A stretch of DNA of 64,000 nucleotides, taken from assembly GCA_043798715.1 (NCBI GenBank), contig JAZDOK010000066.1, forward strand, positions 1-64,000, in the 5' to 3' direction. Source of the DNA: JAZDOK01 sp043798715. GTDB lineage: Bacteria > Vulcanimicrobiota > JAZDOK01. How positions within the stretch are numbered: position 1 is the first letter of the stretch; each line of letters begins with the position of its first letter. Positions 41,710-50,327 of the stretch are shown here, piece by piece. The position numbers and the translations under genes are program-made. The notes beneath the pieces were generated by a model. It worked only from the letters and a program-made list of their open reading frames with translations. It was not told the DNA's origin and made no database searches.

Positions 41710-44700
41710 ATGTCCAAAGATTCCGACGGCCCCGGCAATTTCGTCGCCACCTTCATTGAATTTCCCGGATTTCAGGTTCTGCTTGATAAAATCCGGCGTG
41801 GAGAAAACGCTTTCGTCTCGGGGCTCACCAACTCCGCCAAGGGGCTATTTCTGGCGGCGCTCTCGGGATGCCACCCAGCCCCCATCCTCTGGATCACTCC
41901 CTCGGCTGATAAAGCCGAGCGGCTCTGTCAGGAAGCGGCCATGTTCAGCCCTGGTGGCAGGGAAGTCTGCTGTTTTCCCGAGCGGGAAGAGGCCCTGCCG
42001 GACGGGGAAGGACGCGATTCCCTGCGCCTGCGAATTCTCGAGCGGCTGTCCCTGGGAGAAAATCTCCTGGTCGTCGCCCCGGTCAGGGCACTTTTACAGA
42101 AGACTCTCTCGGCCCGGGAGCTTAAGGACAGCACGCTCGTCCTGTCCGAAAAAGAAACTATTGACTTCGAACGCATCTCTGAACGATTGTCCGCCATGGG
42201 ATATGGGCGTGTGCCCATGGTGGAAGGCCCTGGAGATTTTGCCCTGCGGGGTTGCATCCTGGATATTTTTCCGCCCGCCGGCGAACCCGTCCGCATTGAG
42301 TTTCTGGGCGATGAAATCGAACGCATGACCCACTTCGACAGCGCCACCCAGCTTTCCACCAGGATGACAGCCTCGGTTCGAATCCTCCCCGCCCGGGAGG
42401 AGACGGCCTCCCAGGACGTCGCCGACTACTTCTCCCCGGAAAGCCTCCTGGTGGTGGATGAGGCCTCCCAGGTCCGCCTTCACCTCCTTGAATACTTCTC
42501 GGACTCCGGCGAGATGCCGCCGGACCCGGACGCGATCTGGAACGGGCGGCAGTGCCTCTTTCTCTCCTCCTGGGGCGGGGAGCATGAGGCGCTCGACTTT
42601 CCCTTCGAGGCGGCGGAAAAATTTTCCGGCCGCTGGAGCGAATTCATTTCAGCCGTCAGGTGCTGGTCACGGGAAGGGAAAAGAGTGGCCATCGTCACCC
42701 CCCAGGAAGGCAGGGTCCGGGAACTCCTGGTGCAGGAGGGGGTCAACCCGGTCCTCCCGGGAGAGGAGAGCGAACTTCTCCCCGGCCGGGTCCAGCTGTT
42801 CCGCTCCTCGCTTGAGGAAGGATTCAGCTTCAAACCCCTGGAGATGATCCTGCTCACGGATCGCGAGATTTTAGGCGCCCCGAGACGCACTCCGAGACGC
42901 GCCCCGCCGACGGCGGGGGGCGAAACTCTGCGCCTGGAAGATATCGGGGAGGGCGACCTGGTGGTCCATCTCCAGTACGGGATCGGGAAATATCTCGGGG
43001 TCGGGCAGCTCGAACTGGACGGCGCCCGGATTGACTGCATCATATTGGAATATGCCAAAGGAGATCGGCTATTCGTCCCCGTTATCCATCTGGATCTTCT
43101 CAAGAAGTACAACGGGCTCGAGGGGAAGGGCCCCTCACTTTCCCGCCTGGGGAGCCAGGAGTGGGCGGCCACAAAAAAGAAAGTAAAGGCCGAGGTTGAG
43201 GAGATGGCCCGGGGGCTCCTCGCCCTGTACGCCAGACGGGAAGTAAAGGAGGGATACGCTTTTCTTCCGGACACGCCATGGCAGGCGGAACTGGAGGCGG
43301 CCTTCCCCTACGAGGAGACACCCGATCAGGAAAAGGCCATACGGGAGGCCAAGGCCGACATGGAAAGGCCGCAACCCATGGACCGCCTCATATGCGGAGA
43401 CGCCGGATACGGGAAAACAGAGGTGGCCCTCAGGGCCTCCTTTAAAGCAGTGATGAGTGGAAAGCAGGTGGCCATCCTGGTTCCCACCACCGTGCTCTGT
43501 CAGCAGCACTACAACACCTTCCTCGAACGCCTCAGCGCCTACCAGGTGCGGGTCGAAATGCTGAGTCGTTTTAAGAGCGGCCGGGAGCAGGCGAAGATTA
43601 TCCGGGAATTGAAAGAAGGAGGAGTTGACATAGTCATCGGAACCCACCGCCTCCTCCAGAAAGATGTTCAATTCAAGGATCTGGGCCTGGTCATCATTGA
43701 TGAGGAGCAGCACTTCGGCGTTCAAAATAAGGAGCGTTTAAAAGAGCTGAAAGAGAGCGTGGACGTGCTGACCCTCACCGCCACACCCATCCCGCGGACC
43801 CTCCACATGTCCATCGTCGGCATCCGGGACATGAGCGTCATTGACACGCCGCCCCAGGATCGCCTTCCCATAAAGACCTCGCTCTTTGAGTGGAGGAGCG
43901 AGATTGTCCGGGGGGCCATCTCCCGCGAGCTGGAGCGGGGCGGTCAGGTCTTTGTCGTCCACAACCGGGTACTGGGCATCGAACGGCTGGCCCAGGAAAT
44001 ACGCCGCCTCTTCCCCCACGCCTCGGTGGCGGTGGCCCACGGGCAGATGGAGGAGGAGACTCTGGAGCGCGTCATGCTCGACTTCGTCTCCGGGAGGCAC
44101 GACATCCTGGTATGCACCTGCATCATCGAAAGCGGCCTGGATATTCCGGGGGCCAACACCATCCTTATCAGCAACGCCCACACCTTCGGGCTGGCCCAGC
44201 TCTATCAACTGCGGGGGCGGGTGGGGCGGGACCGCCACCAGGCCTATGCCTATCTTCTCTACCCTGAGCGGGATAAACTCTCGGAGATCGCTCTTAAGAG
44301 ACTGAGTACTCTTCGCGAACTCACCGCCCTGGGTTCCGGGTTTCAGATCGCCTTAAGAGACCTGGAGATTCGCGGTGCCGGCAACCTGCTGGGTCCAGAG
44401 CAGCATGGATTCATCGTGGCCGTCGGCTTCGACCTGTATACCCACCTTCTGGGCGAGGCCGTGAAGGAACTCAAGGGCGATAAACCCACCGAAGAAAAGC
44501 CCTCTCCCTCCCTGGATATACCTCTGCAGGCCTACCTGCCGGATGACTATATCCCGCACGCCGGGATGAAACTCAACCTGTACCGGCGACTTTCAGATAC
44601 GACGGATCTTCCCGGTCTGGATCGCTTCAGGGAAGAGCTGCGGGATCGCTTCGGCCCCCTTCCTTCCGAAGCGGAAAATCTGATGCTCCTCATGCGTCTG

Positions 44701-44940
44701 AAAATACTCTGTGTGGCTGCAGAAGTTCCGAAAGTGAAGTTGAGCGGGGACACTCTGGAAATCCTCATGCCCTGGACGCCTTCAATACCAAAGAAAATCC
44801 TGGGTAAAATCTCGGAAATCACCCTCCGCCGGGCCTCTTTTGTGCCCCCTCAGCTCATAATCCGGAACGCGGCCGCCCTTCCCGACTGGCCGCAGTTACT
44901 GGAGTCGGTGCTCACGCTGCTTCTAAAAAAGGGAAATTAA
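41710..44940 (+). CDS. mfd: Transcription-repair coupling factor Mfd
   Basis: A 1076-residue translocase that removes stalled RNA polymerase at DNA lesions and recruits UvrA. The N-terminal UvrB-homology part (about 1-330) has LLVVAPVRALLQK and RGCILDIFPPAGEPVRIEFLGDEIE. The RNA polymerase interaction domain begins GDLVVHLQYGIGKYLGV. The motor has Walker A GDAGYGKT (563-570), DEEQ (664-667), the TATPIPRTLHMS motif and GRVGRDRHQAYAYLLYP. The C-terminal D7 domain, about 930-1076, masks UvrA binding. Between domains D3 and D4, residues about 390-405 (APRRTPRRAPPTAGGE) are a low-complexity stretch that includes a palindromic DNA repeat at 42902-42918. GGGAG lies upstream of the ATG. Everything needed for activity seems intact. 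Confidence 0.97.
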   Translation: MSKDSDGPGNFVATFIEFPGFQVLLDKIRRGENAFVSGLTNSAKGLFLAALSGCHPAPILWITPSADKAERLCQEAAMFSPGGREVCCFPEREEALPDGEGRDSLRLRILERLSLGENLLVVAPVRALLQKTLSARELKDSTLVLSEKETIDFERISERLSAMGYGRVPMVEGPGDFALRGCILDIFPPAGEPVRIEFLGDEIERMTHFDSATQLSTRMTASVRILPAREETASQDVADYFSPESLLVVDEASQVRLHLLEYFSDSGEMPPDPDAIWNGRQCLFLSSWGGEHEALDFPFEAAEKFSGRWSEFISAVRCWSREGKRVAIVTPQEGRVRELLVQEGVNPVLPGEESELLPGRVQLFRSSLEEGFSFKPLEMILLTDREILGAPRRTPRRAPPTAGGETLRLEDIGEGDLVVHLQYGIGKYLGVGQLELDGARIDCIILEYAKGDRLFVPVIHLDLLKKYNGLEGKGPSLSRLGSQEWAATKKKVKAEVEEMARGLLALYARREVKEGYAFLPDTPWQAELEAAFPYEETPDQEKAIREAKADMERPQPMDRLICGDAGYGKTEVALRASFKAVMSGKQVAILVPTTVLCQQHYNTFLERLSAYQVRVEMLSRFKSGREQAKIIRELKEGGVDIVIGTHRLLQKDVQFKDLGLVIIDEEQHFGVQNKERLKELKESVDVLTLTATPIPRTLHMSIVGIRDMSVIDTPPQDRLPIKTSLFEWRSEIVRGAISRELERGGQVFVVHNRVLGIERLAQEIRRLFPHASVAVAHGQMEEETLERVMLDFVSGRHDILVCTCIIESGLDIPGANTILISNAHTFGLAQLYQLRGRVGRDRHQAYAYLLYPERDKLSEIALKRLSTLRELTALGSGFQIALRDLEIRGAGNLLGPEQHGFIVAVGFDLYTHLLGEAVKELKGDKPTEEKPSPSLDIPLQAYLPDDYIPHAGMKLNLYRRLSDTTDLPGLDRFREELRDRFGPLPSEAENLMLLMRLKILCVAAEVPKVKLSGDTLEILMPWTPSIPKKILGKISEITLRRASFVPPQLIIRNAAALPDWPQLLESVLTLLLKKGN
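42902..42918. repeat. Palindrome CCCCGCC-GAC-GGCGGGG inside mfd
   Basis: A seven-pair perfect stem with a GAC loop, in the linker region coding for PPTAGG. The core differs from the intergenic palindrome at 23853-23873 only in the loop base (GAC vs AAC). A nearby CCGAGACGC doublet (42880-42900) adds to the low complexity. Confidence 0.6.
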
Positions 44941-44989
44941 GCCGTCCCGTCGAAGCAGGGGCGGCAGATCAATTGAAAGGAGAAATAAA

Positions 44990-45895
44990 TTGAGAAACAA
45001 GGTTTTATCACTCATGGGAGCAGTGGTCACGGTCTTCCTTCTGGCCATCCTGCTCAACGGCTGCAGCGCCATTTCCAAGCCGGCAGCCATCGTCAACGGC
45101 GAAAAAATTTCCAAGGAGGAAGTGGACCAGCAGCTTGAGAAGATGTACGGGAAGGAGACTTTAGAGCTCCTCATCGGCAAGAAGCTGATCAAACAGAAGG
45201 CCGCCAAGGAAGGTATCACGGTCGGACCCAAGGACATCGACGACCGTTTTGAGATGATCAAGATCATGGATCCTTTCTTCGAGATTAAGCTCAAATCCAG
45301 CAATCTGAGCGCGGATGACATTAAAAAAGATCTGGATATTCCCCTGTATCTGGAAAAGCTGGTGCTCAAAGGCGCCACTGAGAAGGATCAGAAGGAACTC
45401 TATGATCGGATGAAGGACCAGCTGGCTCTGGTGCGGGCCCGCTATATCATCGCCAATACAGAGTCCCAGGCGAAGGAAATGCTGGCCGAGTTGAACAAGG
45501 GCACCGATTTCGCCAAGGTGGCTGAGAAGTCAATCGATCCGGATACCAACACCAAGGGTGGCGACCTCGGTCTGATGACACGTCAGGCTATGATGGTCAA
45601 ACTCACCCCGGAGATCGTCACGGTAGCCTTCTCACAGGAACCGGGCAAGATCAGCAAGATCCTCAAGACCCAGCGTGGATATGCGATTGTCAAGGTGGAA
45701 GAAAAGAAGACCTCCTTCCAGGACCTCAGTAACCTGGTGGGCATGGTTTATGCCCAGACAAAGATGGGCGACTTCCTGAAAAAAATCAAGGACGAAGCCA
45801 GCATAACTTATATGATGTTCCAGGATAAAACCCAGAAGGCCGACAACAAGCCCGCGCCGGGCGAGAAGGAACAGCCTGCACCAACTGGAAAGTAA
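44990..45895 (+). CDS. PpiC/PrsA-type peptidyl-prolyl isomerase lipoprotein
   Basis: A 301-residue lipoprotein chaperone that speeds prolyl isomerisation of exported proteins. A signal peptide with lipobox LLNGC (Cys25) anchors it. Residues 30-130 are a SurA_N-type helical region (AAIVNGEKISKEEVDQQLEK), and about 145-240 form the parvulin domain: RARYIIANTESQAKEMLAELNKGTDFAKVAEK, then the conserved GGDLG and a QRGYAIVKVEE end. The usual parvulin HIL motif reads YII, so the catalytic His is replaced and activity may be reduced. The start is TTG at 44990, seven bases after AAGGAG. A Lys/Pro-rich tail closes the chain. It follows mfd and precedes mazG on the same strand. Confidence 0.87.
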   Translation: MRNKVLSLMGAVVTVFLLAILLNGCSAISKPAAIVNGEKISKEEVDQQLEKMYGKETLELLIGKKLIKQKAAKEGITVGPKDIDDRFEMIKIMDPFFEIKLKSSNLSADDIKKDLDIPLYLEKLVLKGATEKDQKELYDRMKDQLALVRARYIIANTESQAKEMLAELNKGTDFAKVAEKSIDPDTNTKGGDLGLMTRQAMMVKLTPEIVTVAFSQEPGKISKILKTQRGYAIVKVEEKKTSFQDLSNLVGMVYAQTKMGDFLKKIKDEASITYMMFQDKTQKADNKPAPGEKEQPAPTGK

Positions 45896-45901
45896 TAGCA
45901 G

Positions 45902-46708
45902 GTGGAGTCGTCCTGGGAAAGACTGCTCGGCATCATGCAGACCCTTCGGGGAGAGCCGGGATGTCCCTGGGATAAGGAGCAGACTCATCAGAGCCTCACT
46001 CCCTATCTGGTCGAAGAGACCTACGAGGTTCTCGATGCTATAGAAGACGGAGACCCTTTGCGTTTGAAGGAGGAGATGGGAGATCTCCTCCTTCAAATTG
46101 TTTTTCATGCCCAGATTGCCCGGGAAAACGGTGAATTCGACGCGGACGGCGTCGTCCAGGGCCTCAATGAAAAGATGATCAGGCGCCATCCCCATGTTTT
46201 TTCCGATGCCCATGTCTCCTCCTCAGCCGAGGTTCTCAGAAACTGGGAAGAGATAAAACTGAGGGAAAAGGGCGGCAGGAGTCGAAATTCGCTCATGGAC
46301 GGGATCCCCGCCAGTCTCCCGGCGCTTCTTCAGGCAGAGCGCCTTCAGGGGCGGGCCGCCGAGGTCGGCTTTGACTGGCCGGATCTTCAGGGCCCCCTGC
46401 AGAAAATCCATGAAGAAAGCGGAGAGCTCTGCCGGGCCTGGGAACAAAAGGATCCCGGGAAAGTACGCGAGGAGCTTGGCGACCTCCTGTTTGCCGTGGT
46501 GAACGTGGGCCGCCGCATGGGGGTAAACTGTGAAGAGGCCCTGCGCCTCTCCTCGAAAAAATTTATCGAGCGTTTCCATTTCATAGAGGAAAAGAGCCGT
46601 CTCATCGAGAAATCAGTTTCCGATTTGACTCTCGAGGAAATGGATGGCTTCTGGGATGAGGCCAAGTCCCTCGGGGATTCGGAAAAGAAGAGGAAAGAGC
46701 GGGAATAA
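45902..46708 (+). CDS. mazG: Nucleoside triphosphate pyrophosphohydrolase MazG
   Basis: A 268-residue house-cleaning enzyme that hydrolyses NTPs/dNTPs to monophosphates and pyrophosphate. Both tandem MazG domains are present: the first opens LRGEPGCPWDKEQTHQSLTPYLVEETYEV and has EEMGDLLLQIVFH; the second has HEESGELCRAWEQKD and REELGDLLFAVVNVGRRM. The EExx(12-28)ExxD metal motifs are intact in each. Its GTG start lies six bases after the stop of the PpiC gene. It is slightly longer than E. coli MazG at the C-terminus, with a charged tail (SEKKRKERE). Cytoplasmic. The classic partner mazEF is absent. Confidence 0.95.
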   Translation: MESSWERLLGIMQTLRGEPGCPWDKEQTHQSLTPYLVEETYEVLDAIEDGDPLRLKEEMGDLLLQIVFHAQIARENGEFDADGVVQGLNEKMIRRHPHVFSDAHVSSSAEVLRNWEEIKLREKGGRSRNSLMDGIPASLPALLQAERLQGRAAEVGFDWPDLQGPLQKIHEESGELCRAWEQKDPGKVREELGDLLFAVVNVGRRMGVNCEEALRLSSKKFIERFHFIEEKSRLIEKSVSDLTLEEMDGFWDEAKSLGDSEKKRKERE

Positions 46709-46762
46709 CCGCGTTATTCCCACTGGTTTCCCGAATCGGGATTATAAAACGGAGGTGTTCAA

Positions 46763-47269
46763 GTGAAGAAGTTTGTCCTGTTCCTGATGGTTGCCCTTCT
46801 GGTCGTGGTCCTGCCCGCCTCGGCGGCGAAGCAGTCTTTCCCATCGGGCATGACGATGCAAGTCCCTTCCGACTGGACGAGCGATCCGAATGGTGCCCAG
46901 GCAAGTAAAGTCGCCATCCTGCTCGTCAACTCGACGGGTGCCGCCATAACCGTCACGTTGAGCCGGTCGGGGGACATGACCCTTGAGAAATACAAAGACT
47001 CCCAGATGCTGGCTTTAAAAAAGGACCAAGCCCTTAAATTGAAACTTCTGCAGGCGGTCACGATCGCGAAGACCAAGTGGTACAAGATGATATTTGAGTT
47101 TACTCGGGCTCAGGACAACGTTAAAATGGGAGCCGCTCAGTTTTTCACGTTCAAGAACCACATCCAATACCAAATCACCTATGCGGCGCCGCTCAGCCTT
47201 TATTCACAGTGCTATGGCTCGGCGGAGCGCATGATATATACCTTCACCTTCCCCACCCAGAAAATATAG
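46763..47269 (+). CDS. Small exported protein, DcrB/PsbP-like pattern
   Basis: A 168-residue periplasmic protein. A typical signal peptide (FVLFLMVALLVVVLPASA) is followed by KQSFPSGMTMQVPSDWTSDPNG, a pattern seen in small DcrB/PsbP-like domains that open with a beta strand and 'P.DW'. The remainder alternates strands and a helix: AAITVTLSRSGDMTLEKYKDSQM, KWYKMIFEFTRAQDN, HIQYQITYAAPLSLYSQCYG. It starts with GTG behind ACGGAGGTG. It has no lipobox. Function unknown; relatives are linked to membrane stress and phage entry, or to photosynthesis proteins by fold only. It stands between mazG and eno on the same strand. Confidence 0.65.
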   Translation: MKKFVLFLMVALLVVVLPASAAKQSFPSGMTMQVPSDWTSDPNGAQASKVAILLVNSTGAAITVTLSRSGDMTLEKYKDSQMLALKKDQALKLKLLQAVTIAKTKWYKMIFEFTRAQDNVKMGAAQFFTFKNHIQYQITYAAPLSLYSQCYGSAERMIYTFTFPTQKI

Positions 47270-47376
47270 CCGGACAATTTCCGCAGAATAAGCGCGCCAG
47301 GAGCTGATGGGCCTTCCGGGGTAATTCAGCCCTGGAGTTTCATGTCTGTCAAAGCAGAAAACAGGAGGAAACAATC

Positions 47377-48666
47377 ATGACCGAAATCACCGACATCGTC
47401 GCCCGGCAAATTCTGGATTCCAGGGGAAATCCCACCGTAGAGGTGGACGTCTGGCTGGAGTGCGGCGCGATGGGCCGGGCGGGAATCCCCTCCGGAGCAT
47501 CCACCGGAACCCACGAGGCCGTGGAAATGAGGGACAAGAATCCCAAGATCTACGGCGGTCTATCGGTGGAGAACGCCGTACGGAATGTCAATGAAATTAT
47601 GGCCCCGAAACTTCTGGGTCTGGACGCGGTCCGCCAGAAAGAAATCGATGAATTCATGATCGAGATGGACGGAACACCCAACAAAGGCAAACTCGGGGCC
47701 AATGCAATCCTGGGAGTCTCCCTGGCGACTGCCCGCGCGGCGGCCACCGCCCTGGGGCTTCCGCTTTACCAGTACCTTGGCGGAGTCTATGCCCATACCC
47801 TGCCCATACCCATGATGAACGTCATAAACGGGGGAAAGCACGGCGACAGCCCCATAGATCTTCAGGAATTCATGATCATGCCGGTCGGAGCCGCTTCCAT
47901 AGCCGAGGCCGTCCGGATGGGAGCCGAGACCTTCCACGCTCTTGGTAAAATACTCAAGGAGATGAAGCTCTCCGTATCCGTGGGGGACGAGGGCGGCTAT
48001 GCCCCGAACCTGAAGAGCAACGAGGAGCCGCTCCAGGTCATGGTGCAGGCCATCGAAAAAGCCGGCTACGAGCCCGGCAAGGATATATACCTGGCCATGG
48101 ACCCGGCGGCCAGCGAATTTTACGAGGATGGGAAATACCACTTCAAGAAATCCACCGGCGAGGTTCTTACCAGCGCCCAGATGGTGGACTTCTACGCGCG
48201 CCTCATAGACAAGTATCCGATCATCTCCATCGAGGACGGGCTGGCGGAAGACGACTGGGACGGATGGAAACTGATGACCGAAAAACTCGGAGACCGCATC
48301 CAGATTGTCGGTGACGACCTCTTCGTGACCAACGTGGAGCGCCTCAAACAGGGGATAGAGATGGGGGTGGCCAATTCGATCCTCATCAAGCTCAACCAGA
48401 TCGGGACCCTCACCGAGACCCTGGCCGCCATTGAGACCGCCAAGCGGGCGGGCTATACGGCGGTCGTCTCGCACCGCTCGGGCGAAACGGAAGACACGAC
48501 CATCGCCGAAGTCGTGGTGGCCACTAACGCCGGCCAGATTAAGACGGGCTCCCTCTGCCGTTCCGAAAGGGTGGCCAAGTACAACGAGCTGATGCGGATC
48601 GAAGAAGAACTGGGAAGTACGGCCGCTTATCCGGGGCTGGGGGCCTTCTATAATCTCAGGTTTTAA
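47377..48666 (+). CDS. eno: Enolase (phosphopyruvate hydratase)
   Basis: Converts 2-phosphoglycerate to phosphoenolpyruvate in glycolysis and gluconeogenesis. The 429-residue protein has the standard signatures: ARQILDSRGNPTVEVDV at the start, SGASTGTHEAVE, NVINGGKHGDSPIDLQEFMI, GDEGGYAP, SIEDGLAEDDWDGW, the LIKLNQIGTLTETL motif and SHRSGETEDTTIA. Mg2+-binding acidic residues and the catalytic Lys (in LIKLNQ) are present. AGGAGG precedes the ATG. The gene is followed by a terminator that is partly built from a decayed copy of a glycosyltransferase tail. Length and sequence are ordinary. Confidence 0.98.
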   Translation: MTEITDIVARQILDSRGNPTVEVDVWLECGAMGRAGIPSGASTGTHEAVEMRDKNPKIYGGLSVENAVRNVNEIMAPKLLGLDAVRQKEIDEFMIEMDGTPNKGKLGANAILGVSLATARAAATALGLPLYQYLGGVYAHTLPIPMMNVINGGKHGDSPIDLQEFMIMPVGAASIAEAVRMGAETFHALGKILKEMKLSVSVGDEGGYAPNLKSNEEPLQVMVQAIEKAGYEPGKDIYLAMDPAASEFYEDGKYHFKKSTGEVLTSAQMVDFYARLIDKYPIISIEDGLAEDDWDGWKLMTEKLGDRIQIVGDDLFVTNVERLKQGIEMGVANSILIKLNQIGTLTETLAAIETAKRAGYTAVVSHRSGETEDTTIAEVVVATNAGQIKTGSLCRSERVAKYNELMRIEEELGSTAAYPGLGAFYNLRF

Positions 48667-48689
48667 TTTTCGCTGAAATATTTTTATTG

Positions 48690-48780
48690 CGAAGCCGGTC
48701 TTTTCGCGTAAAGCAGAGAGGCCGGCTTTTCTATTCATCGTGCATCCTGCCGCTGTATTCCATTACGCCGTGGACTTGAA
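48690..48780 (-). pseudogene. Decayed 3' fragment of a GT2 glycosyltransferase gene
   Basis: On the minus strand this stretch can be read EYSGRMHDE-stop-KSRPL, which matches EYIGRIYDETKNRPL near the C-terminus of the intact GT2 protein at 50324-51286. The DNA also aligns with 50354-50430 in the same orientation, with clear identity over about 75 bases and small indels. No more of the gene is present; the rest of the 233-base gap up to 48900 shows nothing else. Confidence 0.7.
48692..48732 (+). terminator. Terminator after eno
   Basis: Stem AAGCCGGTC (48692-48700) / GGCCGGCTT (48720-48728), one G-U pair, followed by TTCTATTC. Formed within the GT2 remnant. Confidence 0.6.
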
Positions 48781-48929
48781 TAATCTTCCCCCCCCTGCTA
48801 TAATTTCACCAATAGCCGTTTTATATGTCCGGGTTTCAAAGTGATCGGGTTTAGATACATTCCGAACACGGTTTCGACTGGAACCAGTTTCATCAGAAGT
48901 TGGCAGATGAACAGCAATCGCAGGTCAAT

Positions 48930-50327
48930 ATGAAAGTGAAAAGAGTGGCCTTCGTGTATCCCTTCGCTTATTATGCAAAGGGTTTAAACACTGCAACCAT
49001 TTATCCACCGCTGGGTCTTGCCTATATGGCGGCTGTGTTGAGAAACAGGGGATTTGAATGTATCATAATAGACGCCAATGTTCTGAGAATGTGCAATGAA
49101 AAGGTAACAGAAAGGTTGTCCGAGTTTAATCCGGATATTGTTGGAATAACGAGCAACATAGTCCTTGCGAGAGCCAGTATAGAGCTTTCGAGGATGATAA
49201 GGAAAACTTTAAACAAGCCCGTAATAATAGGCGGGCCATACGCGACTTCCGTTGTTGAAAAAACCCTCGTTGATTCCGGGGCGCTCTGTGTTGTCAGAGG
49301 CGAGGGCGAGGAAACCATTGTTGAACTCCTGGAAAATCTTGAATCGTTGTCGACGGTCAAGGGAATCAGTTACATTTCGGAGGGAAAAATAATTAACAAC
49401 CAGGACCGGGAATTGATAATAAATCTCGACTCATTGCCGTTCCCGGCCTATGATCTTCTGCCCGACCTGAAAGTCTACAGAACCCGGGCCAGACGAATTC
49501 CCATGGCGCCGATTTTGACACACAGGGGGTGCCCGTACAACTGCATATATTGCAACAAGAATATTTTTGGAAGAGTTTTCAGGCACAGGTCGGCTGAAAA
49601 TGTTGTGGAAGAAATAGAAATGCTGGTAAAAGATTATGGCGTGAAAGAGATAGATGTAATTGATGATAATTTTACGTTTTTAATGGACAATGCAGAAAAA
49701 ATACTCGACCTTATAATAGAGAAAAAACTGGACATTGCAATCAACCTGCAGGGCGGCATCAGGGCGGACAGGCTGACAAAAGATTTGATCGGGAAAATGA
49801 AAAGAGCCGGTGTCTTCAAGGTCGGTGTCGGAATAGAGTCCGCTGATGAAAATGTTTTGAAGGCTATCAAGAAGTCACTTGATCTGGAAAAGGTCAACCA
49901 ATCCATACGCTGGTTCCGTGAAGAGGGGATAGTCGTTTCCGGTTTTTTCATGATCGGGCTTCCTTCCGAAACCAGGGAAGGCGTTGAGAGGACAATTGAG
50001 TATGCAAAAAAGGTCAATCCCCATATAGCAAATTTCTCCGTCACCGTGCCTTTCCCGGGAACCGAATTGTATAAAATGATAGAAAACGGCGGTAAGTTCA
50101 TAAAGTCAACGGAATCGGGCATCGAGGACGGATTTTTCAGCGCAAATATTTATTTCAGTCTGGATAACCTCAGTAGTGAAGAAATTATCAGGTATGAAAG
50201 AAAGGCCTTCCTGGAATTTTATCTCAGGCCGGTGAAAATCATGGATCTTCTGCTTACAATAAGATCCTGGAACGAACTGAAATGGACAATAAGTTCTGTT
50301 TTTGAAACATTAAAAGGCTTGTTCTAG
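48930..50327 (+). CDS. B12-binding-type radical SAM protein (AT-rich)
   Basis: A protein of about 465 residues of the BchE/HpnJ-like radical SAM group. Residues 1-130 are a cobalamin-binding-type Rossmann domain (VAFVYPFAYYAKGLNTATI, NPDIVGITSNI, PVIIGGPYATSVVEKTLV), but the DxHxxG lower-ligand motif is absent. The radical SAM cluster motif is RGCPYNCIYCNK (CxxxCxxC) near residue 200, and the end resembles this class (GFFMIGLPSETREGVERTIEYA). The ATG at 48930 starts MKVKRVAFVYP as in relatives; a TTG at 48900 is the alternative. Its base composition is much lower in G+C than its neighbours, a sign of transfer. It converges with the GT2 gene by a four-base overlap. Chemistry and substrate unknown; a methyltransfer or ring reaction on glycan or lipid is plausible. 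Confidence 0.82.
   Translation: MKVKRVAFVYPFAYYAKGLNTATIYPPLGLAYMAAVLRNRGFECIIIDANVLRMCNEKVTERLSEFNPDIVGITSNIVLARASIELSRMIRKTLNKPVIIGGPYATSVVEKTLVDSGALCVVRGEGEETIVELLENLESLSTVKGISYISEGKIINNQDRELIINLDSLPFPAYDLLPDLKVYRTRARRIPMAPILTHRGCPYNCIYCNKNIFGRVFRHRSAENVVEEIEMLVKDYGVKEIDVIDDNFTFLMDNAEKILDLIIEKKLDIAINLQGGIRADRLTKDLIGKMKRAGVFKVGVGIESADENVLKAIKKSLDLEKVNQSIRWFREEGIVVSGFFMIGLPSETREGVERTIEYAKKVNPHIANFSVTVPFPGTELYKMIENGGKFIKSTESGIEDGFFSANIYFSLDNLSSEEIIRYERKAFLEFYLRPVKIMDLLLTIRSWNELKWTISSVFETLKGLF

Noticed and set aside
47560..48738. Long minus-strand open frame (392 codons) antisense to eno
   Set aside because: It mirrors the codon pattern of enolase and has no ribosome site. Only its first part overlaps the real GT2 remnant.
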